Assembly (NCBI GenBank): GCA_016715465.1
Contig: JADKAA010000029.1
Coordinates: forward strand, 620,001-684,000
DNA: 64,000 bases
From: Saprospiraceae bacterium
GTDB taxonomy: Bacteria; Bacteroidota; Bacteroidia; Chitinophagales; Saprospiraceae
Direction of reading: 5' to 3'
Position 1 is the stretch's first letter; the number at the start of each line of letters is the position of its first letter. The notes beneath the pieces are model-generated. The model was not told the DNA's origin, did not search any database, and saw only the letters and a program-made list of their open reading frames with translations. Below, piece by piece: positions 1 to 7,555 of the stretch. Position numbers and translations under genes: made by a program.

Positions 1-631
1 TAGTTGTCCAGACATTCGCATAAATGTAACCATTTATGTATTCCAACTCATTGATGTAAAACAATGGAGATTTTCTGGCGGTAACTCTTATTTCTTTTTC
101 TATAGCGTATGTTTCCGGATTGATGTAGGTAAGTTTATCCGTTCCATCGCTCATGATTAAACTCTTTCCGTCTGTGGTCATGCCCCAGCCTTCGGAACTG
201 ATATATTTAAAAGAACCAATATTTTTAAAGGTTTGGGCATCATAAATAAAACATAGTTGATTTTTATATGTCAGCTGATATAGTTTACCCTTTAAAAAAC
301 AAATGCCTTCGCCAAAATACTTCCGGCGGTCAATTTCCACCACTACATCTATTTTTCCTGTTTTCAAATCCACAGGCCCAATGACCGATCTTGTATGTGT
401 GAGTTCCTGCGGCGAGCCTGTGCCTTCAAATAATCTTCCTTCATGGAATAATAAGCCTTCTGTAAAAGAAGTAACATCATGGGGCAGCCTCGCACTAACA
501 CTATAATTGAGTGGCTGCATAATGTCAATGGTTTCATTTTTATTGTTGTCAGGTGTTTTTACTTTATTATCCTCTTTACATGAGGTCAGGCTCAGACTGA
601 ATAACAATACTACAGGTAGCACAAATCGCAT
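1..631 (-). CDS. Glutaminyl-peptide cyclotransferase (plant/type I-like), lipoprotein, 3' end beyond window
   Basis: Partial gene: 210 codons are readable from the ATG at 629-631 and the frame is still open at the window edge. It converts N-terminal Gln of exported proteins to pyroglutamate, probably in the periplasm. The product begins with a lipoprotein signal (hydrophobic stretch, then LTSC with Cys about residue 18). The rest matches the five-bladed propeller glutamine cyclotransferase family: LPHDVTSFTEGLLF, LFEGTG, KYFGEGI, LYQLTYK, SSEGWGMTTDG, MSDGTDKL, INELEYINGYIYANVW. The family is about 250-270 residues, so roughly 50 are missing. Several exported proteins in this window would expose Gln after signal cleavage and so be substrates. 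Family assignment is strong; localisation is inferred from the lipobox. Confidence 0.88.
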   Translation of the reverse strand, partial: MRFVLPVVLLFSLSLTSCKEDNKVKTPDNNKNETIDIMQPLNYSVSARLPHDVTSFTEGLLFHEGRLFEGTGSPQELTHTRSVIGPVDLKTGKIDVVVEIDRRKYFGEGICFLKGKLYQLTYKNQLCFIYDAQTFKNIGSFKYISSEGWGMTTDGKSLIMSDGTDKLTYINPETYAIEKEIRVTARKSPLFYINELEYINGYIYANVWTT

Positions 632-719
632 CCTCTCTTTTTTGTTGCAAATTAAGGTTATTTTTTCCAAAGACATTGCATTTTAGACAGGCCAAATAAG
701 GTCGTCTAAATCTTAACGA

Positions 720-753
720 AAAGGGCCCGTTTGTTGGTACAAACGGGCCCTTT
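720..753 (-). terminator. Intrinsic terminator after the thioredoxin/Ig T9SS gene
   Basis: A perfect 14-bp inverted repeat (arms 720-733 and 740-753, 6-nt loop) with a GGGCCC core lies 18 bp past the minus-strand stop at 771. The minus-strand tail is a short T run. It separates the 771-3926 gene from the cyclase gene that starts at 631. Confidence 0.85.
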
Positions 754-770
754 CAAACGGATTTGATATT

Positions 771-3700
771 TTATTTTGTCACGATAAACTTTCTGTGGGC
801 AATTCCCTCAGCTGTCTTCATTTCCAGTACATAAATTCCTGTATTTAAGGAAGATACATCTATTCTGTCGGCAATATTACTGCCTTTGTAGGCTACTTTG
901 GTCCAAACTTTTTTACCAGTTGCCGTATAAATATTCATGGCGGCATCCAAATCATTTACGGCATTAATTTCGAAATTCAATACATCTGAAGTTGGATTTG
1001 GATAGATTTTGAATGCTGTAAGGAATGCCGGATCTTCAACAGCACTTACCGTTTCCACAACAAAAGGTCCAAATGTCCTCTGACAACCCGTTTCATCCGT
1101 TACGATTGCAGTATAAGATCCAGGTGCCAAATTTTCAATGGATGCTCCTGTCGCTCCATTACTCCATGAGATGGAAAGCGTGCCCGCACCGCCCAATGCA
1201 GCTAAGGTGATGGCTCCATTTGATGCGCCATTTGATGCATTGGTGATGTTGGCAGTAGCTTCGATGGCCTGTCCTTCATTTACGACAAATGTAGAAGAAG
1301 TAGTCAATCCGACTTCATCCGTAATTACGCAGGTATAGGTACCTGCTGTAAGTCCTGATATGCTGGCTGAAGTTGAAGTAAAGCCATTTGGACCTGTCCA
1401 ATTGTAAGTAAGTACTCCTGTTACCGGACCACCGGTGACAATCGGAGTAATTGAGCCTGAGGTACCTTCAAAACAAATATTGTGAACCACATCACCTGTA
1501 AGGGCAAGTGCGGTAACATAGCTAATTTCGTTGCAAGAGGTATTCTCACCACATTCAGTTGTATTGGTAAGACAAATGGTATAGGTACCGGCTGCCGCAT
1601 ATGAGATGGTAACACTGTTTCCAGTTGCCTGCTGTCCGTTTCCTAACTCCCAATTAGCAGAACCATTTCCTGTATTGGTAAGGGTCAATTGACCATTGAC
1701 CAAACTTGCTGTAAATTGTGCCACTGGCGCATTAATGATTTCTTCAACCACTACAGAAAGATTTGAGGTGCAGGTGGTGAGATTATTAACTGCGGTCATT
1801 ACATAGATACCTGGTTCATTTACCAATGGGGTAAGCGTATTTCCACCACTTACAATGTTACCATTGACAGTAGCCCAGGTTATGGTGAAATCAGCAGGGT
1901 TTCCTGTTACCTGGCCTGCTAAAGTGATTTCTGACACGATACAGGTTAGGGTGCCGGGGGTTTCCGCGGAAATCTCCGGCAAGCCAGCTGCTGATGTAAC
2001 CGTAGATATTGCATTTGAGATACAGCCATTGGTTCCCGTAGCTGTGGCGGTAAATTCACCGGCACTATTTACCGTGATACAATTTGCTGCAACCGGGCTT
2101 CCGTTGAACATCCAACTTACCGTTGAGGTTGGAGCAACGGTTGCACAGATTTCCACTGAATTGACACTACAGGTAAGTTCACCATTGGTAACAGCAATAG
2201 CCGGTGTTGTCACATCTTCGGTTACCTCTACTGATGAATTTGAAGTACATCCATTTGTAGTATTTGTAACCAAAAGATTATAGGAACCAGGTTCGTTAAC
2301 TTCAGCATTGGGCGTAGTGGCTCCGCCTGTAATGTTTCCATTGGCAGTTGTCCAAAGGTAGGTAAAGTTTGGTCCTGAGGAGGAAGTAGTGCCGTTTAGA
2401 GTTGTTGTAGTTACTGCACAGGTGAGATTTTGAGGCAACCCTGCATTGGCCACCGGTGCATTGTTGACGGCGGTCACCTGTGTACTGGTAGTTGAGACAC
2501 AGTTTGCGCTCGTATTGGTTACCTGGAGTGTATATGTTCCCGCAGCATTGACTATGGCTTGCAGGGATGTGGCCCCGGAAACGATATTTCCGTTGGTGGT
2601 CGTCCACAAATAAGTTATATTATTTCCAGTGGTGGAACCAGCACCAGAAACAGAGACCTGTGTATTGGCACAATCCAGAACACCTGATGGCGCTGCGGCT
2701 GCGATTGGCGTGCCTATAGACTCAATTTCAAATGATCCCGTGGTGAAACAACCATTGAAATCCGTAACGGTATAATTGTATATGCCGGCAGCAAGGTCGA
2801 AAAATGTATTATAAGTGGTGGCTGGCAAAGTTCCTAACTGATAAATATGATTACCTGTGCCCCCTTCTGAATCGATGGTGACCGCACCATTTGAATTATT
2901 ACATGTTGCCGGATTTGTAAAAGTCAATGCCGTTAGTTCTTCCGGTTCCTCAATTACATAAATCCCCATTACCTCACAGCCCTGGTTATCTGTAACCACT
3001 ACCGTATAATCTCCGGGACCAAGGTCTTCAATGGAAGATCCTGTAGCCCCAGTATTCCATTCATAGGTGTATCCCGGGTAACCTCCTGAGGGCGAAAGAT
3101 ATATTGCACCGTTTGCATAATTATTACAAGTAACATTGGATTGTGAGACGTTGTTTAGGTTCAGCTGTGTACTTGGGCCTCCAACTGTATATGACTTTAC
3201 GACTTCATATCCATTTGCATCTGAAACGGTAACTGTATAATTGCCAGGATTTACGCCAACAAGGTCTTGCGTAGTGGCTCCATTTGACCAATCGTAGGAT
3301 TTATTAAGATACCCTGAAGTAACTGTAATATCTATCTCACCGGTATTCGGGCAAGAAGAAGGCGTTACGCTGCCTGAAACGGCCATATTAAAAGATTGGA
3401 ATAACCAACCTTCCCAGGTGCCTATTGGAGCTTGTCCCACCTCGTACACTTTACGATCCGGAGAAATTGCATACAACGTAGGATAATAGGTAATGGCATA
3501 ATTGGTTTTGATGTAACTGGTAGCTGGGATCAGGTCAATAATGGGATAGTTTGTACCGTTAACCCAGTTTCCCTGGGTACCGCCAACACAACCAGCGGAT
3601 CCGTATAGACAACTTGTATTGGTTGATAAATCTGCTTCTATGAAGAATACCATGATTTCATCGGTACCGTTTGGTCCATATGCGTTATACAGGTTGTTCA

Positions 3701-3926
3701 GCACGTGGGTATTGTGGTAATTCCAACAAGGGCCGCACCAAGTGGCTGAAAAATCAATGACAACAGGTTTACCCGCATCCAGAAGGTCAAACAAGTTCCA
3801 GGTAGTTCCATTCAAATCAGTGGCAGTCCAATCCGTAGCTGCCGCTCCCTGAGGAAGTTCTGCCCTTAGGTTATTGATAAAAAGGAATGAAAGTAAAAAA
3901 CTTACTGAAAGTAAAATTCTCTTCAT
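771..3926 (-). CDS. T9SS-secreted protein: thioredoxin-like domain fused to SprB/Ig-like repeats
   Basis: A 1051-residue protein with a signal peptide (about 1-22). A thioredoxin/TlpA-like domain follows (about 25-185) with active site CGPC at residues 64-67. Next come three or so SprB-type repeats (pattern W-NGAT, DL-PG-YTV-VTD--GC). About seven Ig/PKD-like repeats follow, each opening with a Thr-Cys or Asp-Cys pair (LTCA, LTCAVT, LTCSV, LTCIV) and carrying GTYTL-VTN-type strands. The C-terminal ~80 residues (FKIYPNPTSDVLNF ... GIYVLEMKT) are a type A T9SS sorting domain. It is probably cell-surface or released. A redox domain heading a long adhesin stalk is uncommon; thiol-disulfide exchange is inferred from the motif, not shown. 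The gene appears monocistronic, with its own promoter and terminator. Confidence 0.85.
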   Translation of the reverse strand: MKRILLSVSFLLSFLFINNLRAELPQGAAATDWTATDLNGTTWNLFDLLDAGKPVVIDFSATWCGPCWNYHNTHVLNNLYNAYGPNGTDEIMVFFIEADLSTNTSCLYGSAGCVGGTQGNWVNGTNYPIIDLIPATSYIKTNYAITYYPTLYAISPDRKVYEVGQAPIGTWEGWLFQSFNMAVSGSVTPSSCPNTGEIDITVTSGYLNKSYDWSNGATTQDLVGVNPGNYTVTVSDANGYEVVKSYTVGGPSTQLNLNNVSQSNVTCNNYANGAIYLSPSGGYPGYTYEWNTGATGSSIEDLGPGDYTVVVTDNQGCEVMGIYVIEEPEELTALTFTNPATCNNSNGAVTIDSEGGTGNHIYQLGTLPATTYNTFFDLAAGIYNYTVTDFNGCFTTGSFEIESIGTPIAAAAPSGVLDCANTQVSVSGAGSTTGNNITYLWTTTNGNIVSGATSLQAIVNAAGTYTLQVTNTSANCVSTTSTQVTAVNNAPVANAGLPQNLTCAVTTTTLNGTTSSSGPNFTYLWTTANGNITGGATTPNAEVNEPGSYNLLVTNTTNGCTSNSSVEVTEDVTTPAIAVTNGELTCSVNSVEICATVAPTSTVSWMFNGSPVAANCITVNSAGEFTATATGTNGCISNAISTVTSAAGLPEISAETPGTLTCIVSEITLAGQVTGNPADFTITWATVNGNIVSGGNTLTPLVNEPGIYVMTAVNNLTTCTSNLSVVVEEIINAPVAQFTASLVNGQLTLTNTGNGSANWELGNGQQATGNSVTISYAAAGTYTICLTNTTECGENTSCNEISYVTALALTGDVVHNICFEGTSGSITPIVTGGPVTGVLTYNWTGPNGFTSTSASISGLTAGTYTCVITDEVGLTTSSTFVVNEGQAIEATANITNASNGASNGAITLAALGGAGTLSISWSNGATGASIENLAPGSYTAIVTDETGCQRTFGPFVVETVSAVEDPAFLTAFKIYPNPTSDVLNFEINAVNDLDAAMNIYTATGKKVWTKVAYKGSNIADRIDVSSLNTGIYVLEMKTAEGIAHRKFIVTK

Positions 3927-3954
3927 GATATTAGTTTTACAGATTTATTTAGGG

Positions 3955-3985
3955 CAAATGTATAAAACTAAAATATTATATCAAA
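3955..3985 (-). promoter_or_regulatory. Bacteroidota-type promoter for the thioredoxin/Ig gene
   Basis: On the minus strand, TTTG (3982-3985) is followed by a 19-nt spacer and TACATTTG (3955-3962). This fits the phylum's -33 TTTG / -7 TAnnTTTG consensus. The expected start site lies about 20 nt before the ATG at 3926. It is the cleanest two-box match in the window. Confidence 0.7.
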
Positions 3986-4145
3986 TAAAAAGGAATAGAG
4001 AAATTATAGTTTTTTAAAATTTTTTTTGTTTAACCCGCATTTGATAGACAAATATTCAATAAAAAAACACTATAGCCTATAAAAAAAGGCTTTATGGGGT
4101 GATTTATTTCACCAATGCCATAGGACTCAAAATAAAAAAAAAGGA

Positions 4146-5480
4146 TTACCTCTTACCTTTAATTTGCTGCATGGCATTACCCATACCTTTGCCTGTGCTC
4201 ATCATTTGCATCATTTTTCTCATTTGATCAAATTGTTTCACAAACATATTTACATCGTTCAAGGTTTTGCCACAGCCTAAGGCTATTCTTTTCTTGCGGT
4301 TTATGTTGAGGAGTTCCGGATTGCGTCTTTCGTCGGGTGTCATGGAGTAAATGATGGCTTCAACTTTGGCAAAAGCAGAATTATCAATATCGATGTCTTT
4401 GGTGATTTTGCTCATGCCGGGAATCATGCCCATGATGGATTTGAGATCACCCATTTTTTTAATTTGATTCATCTGCCCAAGAAAGTCATTAAAATCAAAT
4501 TTATTTTTTCGTATCTTACTTTCGAGCTTTTTGGCTTCTTTTTCATCGAATTGCTCCTGGGCTTTTTCCACGAGGGATACGATGTCCCCCATGCCCAGAA
4601 TCCGCTGTGCCATTCGCTCCGGGTAAAACACATCGAGGGCGTCCATTTTCTCACCCGTAGAGACGAACTTTATGGGCTTTCCAACGGTAAATTTAATGGT
4701 CAGTGCCGCACCACCTCTGGTATCACCATCCAGTTTTGTAAGTACAACACCGTCAAAATTAAGTCTGTCGTTAAACGCCTTGGCTGTATTAACGGCATCC
4801 TGACCTGTCATAGAGTCAACCACAAAAAGGGTTTCGGTGGGTGTTACTGCTTCTTTAATTGCTGCAATTTCAGCCATCATTTCTTCATCCACGGCGAGGC
4901 GACCAGCAGTATCGATGATGACCACATCATATTTTTGCTCTGCGGCGTAAACCACCGCTTTTGAAGCAATATCTACCGGATTTTTATTGTCAATGTCTTT
5001 AAAAACATCAACACCCACTGATTCTGCTACTACCGAAAGTTGGTCAATGGCCGCTGGACGGTACACATCACAGGCTACCAGCAATACACGCTGATTCTTT
5101 TTTTCTTTTAACCAAAGGGACAATTTTCCGGAAAAAGTGGTTTTACCTGAACCTTGTAAGCCAGATATCAGGATTACCCCGGGATTGCCTTTAAAATTAA
5201 TGCCCGCAGACTGGCCTCCCATGAGGGTAACCATTTCATCCATGACAATTTTCACCATCAATTCACCCGGCTTCACTGACTGGAGTACGTTTTCTGAACC
5301 CAGTGCTTTGTCTTTTACCCTGTCTGTAAAATCTTTGGCAATCGAATAATTTACGTCCGCATCTACCAGCGCCCTGCGTATTTCCTTGATGGATTGGGCT
5401 ATATTTATTTCCGTGAGCTTGGCATCACCTTTTAATAGCTTGAGCGCGCCATCGAGTTTTTCACTTAAATTTTCAAACAT
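4146..5480 (-). CDS. ffh: Signal recognition particle protein Ffh (SRP54)
   Basis: A 444-residue GTPase that binds signal sequences and 4.5S RNA and delivers nascent membrane proteins to FtsY. It has the N-terminal helical bundle (about 1-85) and the G domain with P-loop GLQGSGKTT (about 107-115). DTAGR and TKLDGDTRGG follow. The Met-rich M domain is visible from about 325 (MIPGM, MRKMMQMM). Length and domain order are normal. A TATATTTG box lies just upstream. The receptor gene ftsY is in the same window at 32.9-33.8 kb but in a separate unit. Confidence 0.98.
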   Translation of the reverse strand: MFENLSEKLDGALKLLKGDAKLTEINIAQSIKEIRRALVDADVNYSIAKDFTDRVKDKALGSENVLQSVKPGELMVKIVMDEMVTLMGGQSAGINFKGNPGVILISGLQGSGKTTFSGKLSLWLKEKKNQRVLLVACDVYRPAAIDQLSVVAESVGVDVFKDIDNKNPVDIASKAVVYAAEQKYDVVIIDTAGRLAVDEEMMAEIAAIKEAVTPTETLFVVDSMTGQDAVNTAKAFNDRLNFDGVVLTKLDGDTRGGAALTIKFTVGKPIKFVSTGEKMDALDVFYPERMAQRILGMGDIVSLVEKAQEQFDEKEAKKLESKIRKNKFDFNDFLGQMNQIKKMGDLKSIMGMIPGMSKITKDIDIDNSAFAKVEAIIYSMTPDERRNPELLNINRKKRIALGCGKTLNDVNMFVKQFDQMRKMMQMMSTGKGMGNAMQQIKGKR

Positions 5481-5499
5481 GTATTTTAGAAATTTTTTG

Positions 5500-5507
5500 C
5501 AAATATA
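5500..5507 (-). promoter_or_regulatory. Candidate -7 box upstream of ffh
   Basis: The minus strand reads TATATTTG about 20 nt before the ffh ATG, matching TAnnTTTG. I see no TTTG at the expected spacing upstream, so only the -7 half is supported. Confidence 0.45.
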
Positions 5508-5658
5508 TTGAGCTAAGATTCAAAAAAGCGGTTTTAGCGCAACTTTTGAAAACAAATCCAGGAGATCTGGGGCTACTCAAATTATAATCATTCCAACCAA
5601 AAGTCAAATTACCGTAAAATTTACTTCCTTTTAAAGCCTAATCCTGGTACGCTATATG

Positions 5659-6429
5659 TCAGGAACTATGTTTTTCCGTGGATTTGGCTTCATTCCAGAG
5701 TTTGTCCATTTCATCCAGCCCCATTTCGTCCAGTGGACGAGTAGCGCGTTCTTCAATATAACTGAACCTGCGAATGAATTTCTGATTGATGGCCTCAAGT
5801 GCCGTTTCGGGATCTACATCAATAAAGCGCGCATAATTGACCAGCGAAAAAAGCACATCTCCAAATTCTTCAAAAATTTCTTCAGTTTTACCATTTTTTT
5901 CCGCGTCTTTAAGTTCGGCCAGTTCTTCCTCAACTTTGTTCCAAACCTGGGTTTTATTTTCCCATTCAAAGCCGACTTTTGCAGATTTTTCCTGAATCCT
6001 CTGTGCCTTGATCAATGCAGGCAGCCCGGAGGGTACGCCGGCAAGGACCGATTTTTTTCCTTCTTTTAATTTTAATTTTTCCCAATTTCTTTTTACCTCT
6101 TCTTCATCCTGAACAACTACATCCCCATAAATATGCGGGTGTCTGTGGATTAATTTTGCATTAAGCCGGTCAATCACAGAAGTAACATCAAAACTTCCCT
6201 CTTCTTCCCCTATTTTGCAATAAAAAACGATGTGAAGCAAAATATCTCCGAGCTCTTCTTCCAGTCCAGACCTGTCCTTCTTGGCAATGGCATCGGCAAG
6301 TTCGTAGGTTTCTTCGATGGTGAGGTTGCGCAACGATTCAATCGTTTGTTTTTTATCCCATGGACATTTCTCACGCAAATCATCCATTATTTTAAGTAAT
6401 CTTGCAAAAGCTTCTTTTTTTTCTTCCAT
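5659..6429 (-). CDS. mazG: Nucleoside triphosphate pyrophosphohydrolase MazG
   Basis: A 256-residue house-cleaning enzyme that hydrolyses (d)NTPs to NMP and pyrophosphate. Two MazG modules are visible. The N-terminal one has CPWDKKQT (about 22-29), the metal-binding pair EETYEL..AI and EELGDILLHIVFY. The C-terminal one has EELAELKDA and EEFGDVLFSLVNYARF. Length is typical. The gene stands alone on the minus strand and diverges from the small cysteine-rich membrane protein at 6496. No frame problems are seen. Confidence 0.96.
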   Translation of the reverse strand: MEEKKEAFARLLKIMDDLREKCPWDKKQTIESLRNLTIEETYELADAIAKKDRSGLEEELGDILLHIVFYCKIGEEEGSFDVTSVIDRLNAKLIHRHPHIYGDVVVQDEEEVKRNWEKLKLKEGKKSVLAGVPSGLPALIKAQRIQEKSAKVGFEWENKTQVWNKVEEELAELKDAEKNGKTEEIFEEFGDVLFSLVNYARFIDVDPETALEAINQKFIRRFSYIEERATRPLDEMGLDEMDKLWNEAKSTEKHSS

Positions 6430-6495
6430 TTTTCAAACTATTATAACCTAATTTATGTATTATCTTTATCCTTTCAAATGCATTAAATACCTATA

Positions 6496-6714
6496 ATGAG
6501 TGGCATAGTTTATCAAATATTTATCATATTCCTGGTTTTCGGAGTGGGTATTTTCCTGCTGAATATCAGGTATATTTTCACTGGTCAGGAATTTCGTGGA
6601 TCCTGTGCATCCAATAACCCTTTGTTGAAAGATAAATTTGGAGAATGTACGGTTTGTGGTAAAAAAGGGGACGAAGACTGTAAGATGCCCGAAGTCAAAA
6701 AGCAGGATAATTAG
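6496..6714 (+). CDS. Small single-pass membrane protein with a four-cysteine tail
   Basis: 72 residues: one hydrophobic segment (about 5-27), then a tail with four cysteines in the order GSC-x17-C-x2-C-x7-C (GECTVCGKKGDEDCK). The layout (one membrane helix, then a short Cys-rich tail containing a GSC) resembles NqrM/DUF539, which helps mature the Fe site of Na+-NQR. However, the GSCGG signature is replaced by GSCASN, so this is only an analogy. No nqr genes are in the window. The spacing suggests metal binding or redox (inference). It converges on the 38-aa ORF at 6716-6832 with one base between the stops. Confidence 0.7.
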   Translation: MSGIVYQIFIIFLVFGVGIFLLNIRYIFTGQEFRGSCASNNPLLKDKFGECTVCGKKGDEDCKMPEVKKQDN

Positions 6715-6715
6715 C

Positions 6716-6832
6716 CTATCTGTTGGTCATTCTTCCGGATTGCAGAGAAACCCAAGCCAGAAACATGGTTATAATTATGAGTAGAAATATGAGCATGTTT
6801 TGGTTATTTAAAGCGAAGTTAAGATTATTCAT
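6716..6832 (-). CDS. Putative 38-aa single-pass membrane microprotein
   Basis: A short minus-strand ORF with an ATG at 6830-6832 and a TAG at 6716-6718. It encodes 38 residues: a polar Asn-rich start, one clear hydrophobic helix (MLIFLLIIITMFLAWVSL) and a basic end (GRMTNR). An inner ATG would give a 26-residue form. The charge pattern (hydrophobic core, positive C-terminus) is that of real membrane microproteins, and its 3' end sits exactly against the convergent neighbour at 6714. No homologue is recognised and no promoter box is clear, so expression is unproven. Confidence 0.45.
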   Translation of the reverse strand: MNNLNFALNNQNMLIFLLIIITMFLAWVSLQSGRMTNR

Positions 6833-7110
6833 CTGATTTCCAAATCCTTGCCTTAAAAAAAATAATCAACTCCCTTTCCAGGAACAAAAATGGGGCTTAG
6901 AGATTTTGACTGGGTTTAAAGCGAACAGTTCGTTAAACCAATTTTTTAATTCCATTTACTTTATTTTTTCAAAAATTTTGGGAAAAAAAAGTGTATCGTC
7001 CTGTTTACCAATATCATATGTTTAATCAATTGCTGTCATTTCAAAGGGATGTGTAATGGGAAAATAAATGGAAATTTTATAAATTATACAGTAAATCCAG
7101 AAATTTATCT

Positions 7111-7118
7111 TACCTTTG
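7111..7118 (+). promoter_or_regulatory. Candidate -7 box of the rpsO promoter
   Basis: TACCTTTG fits TAnnTTTG and lies about 60 nt before the rpsO ATG, leaving a moderate leader. The remaining sequence between 6833 and 7110 is A/T-rich, and I see no gene or strong hairpin in it. Confidence 0.55.
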
Positions 7119-7179
7119 CACCCGCTAAAGCAGTATTGAGACACAATCTGCACATTGGTAACAATAATAAATCTAATTC

Positions 7180-7455
7180 ATGTCAGCTTATTTATCAAAA
7201 GAAAAAATTCAAGAAATCGTCACCCAGTTTGGTGGTACAGCCAATAATACGGGGTCAACAGAAGCTCAGATAGCTTTATTTACTACAAGGATTCAAGCCA
7301 TGTCAATGCACTTAAAAGACAATCGCAAAGACAACTCCTGCAGGAGGGCACTTTTGACCCTTGTTGGTAAAAGAAAGAGGCTCTTATCCTATCTTCAGCA
7401 TAAAGATCTGCCCAAATACAGGGAACTGATTGAGAAATTGAATATCAGAAAATAA
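7180..7455 (+). CDS. rpsO: 30S ribosomal protein S15
   Basis: 91 residues, matching the usual 88-91. The family core is visible: GTANNTGSTEAQIALFT, HLKDNRKDN(S)CRRALL, VGKRKRLLSYL and YRELIEKL. S15 binds the 16S rRNA central domain early in 30S assembly. It is followed by a strong terminator and then pnp, the classic rpsO-pnp order. In some bacteria S15 autoregulates through its leader; nothing specific can be read here. Confidence 0.98.
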   Translation: MSAYLSKEKIQEIVTQFGGTANNTGSTEAQIALFTTRIQAMSMHLKDNRKDNSCRRALLTLVGKRKRLLSYLQHKDLPKYRELIEKLNIRK

Positions 7456-7462
7456 AATCAGG

Positions 7463-7490
7463 GAGAGTGTGTGTAACACTCTCTTTTTTT
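7463..7490 (+). terminator. Intrinsic terminator after rpsO
   Basis: An 8-bp perfect stem GAGAGTGT/ACACTCTC (7463-7470 with 7476-7483) has a 5-nt loop and a run of seven Ts (7484-7490). It sits 7 bp after the rpsO stop, so pnp is either transcribed separately or reached by readthrough. Confidence 0.9.
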
Positions 7491-7555
7491 GTTTTTACGG
7501 TACGGCATAATCCCCCTAAAGGGTTCATTTTATACGATCATAAACATTAACATAT

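Noticed and set aside
1855..2283. 142-residue plus-strand ORF
   Set aside because: Shadow of the Thr/Val-rich repeat gene on the minus strand; its low-complexity composition follows from the repeats.
771..3926. Repeated DNA in the Ig-like genes as a CRISPR array or phase-variable repeats
   Set aside because: The repeats are long, protein-coding and divergent at DNA level, without identical units and unique spacers.
4073..4094. Weak hairpin (AGCCT/AGGCT) downstream of ffh
   Set aside because: Only 5 bp of stem with an A/T loop; could be chance in A/T-rich sequence.
4464..4964. 166-residue plus-strand ORF opposite ffh
   Set aside because: Lies wholly within ffh on the other strand and resembles no protein family.
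7049..7273. 74-residue plus-strand ORF overlapping the start of rpsO
   Set aside because: It runs out of frame into rpsO, contains the likely rpsO promoter box, and has no recognisable domain.
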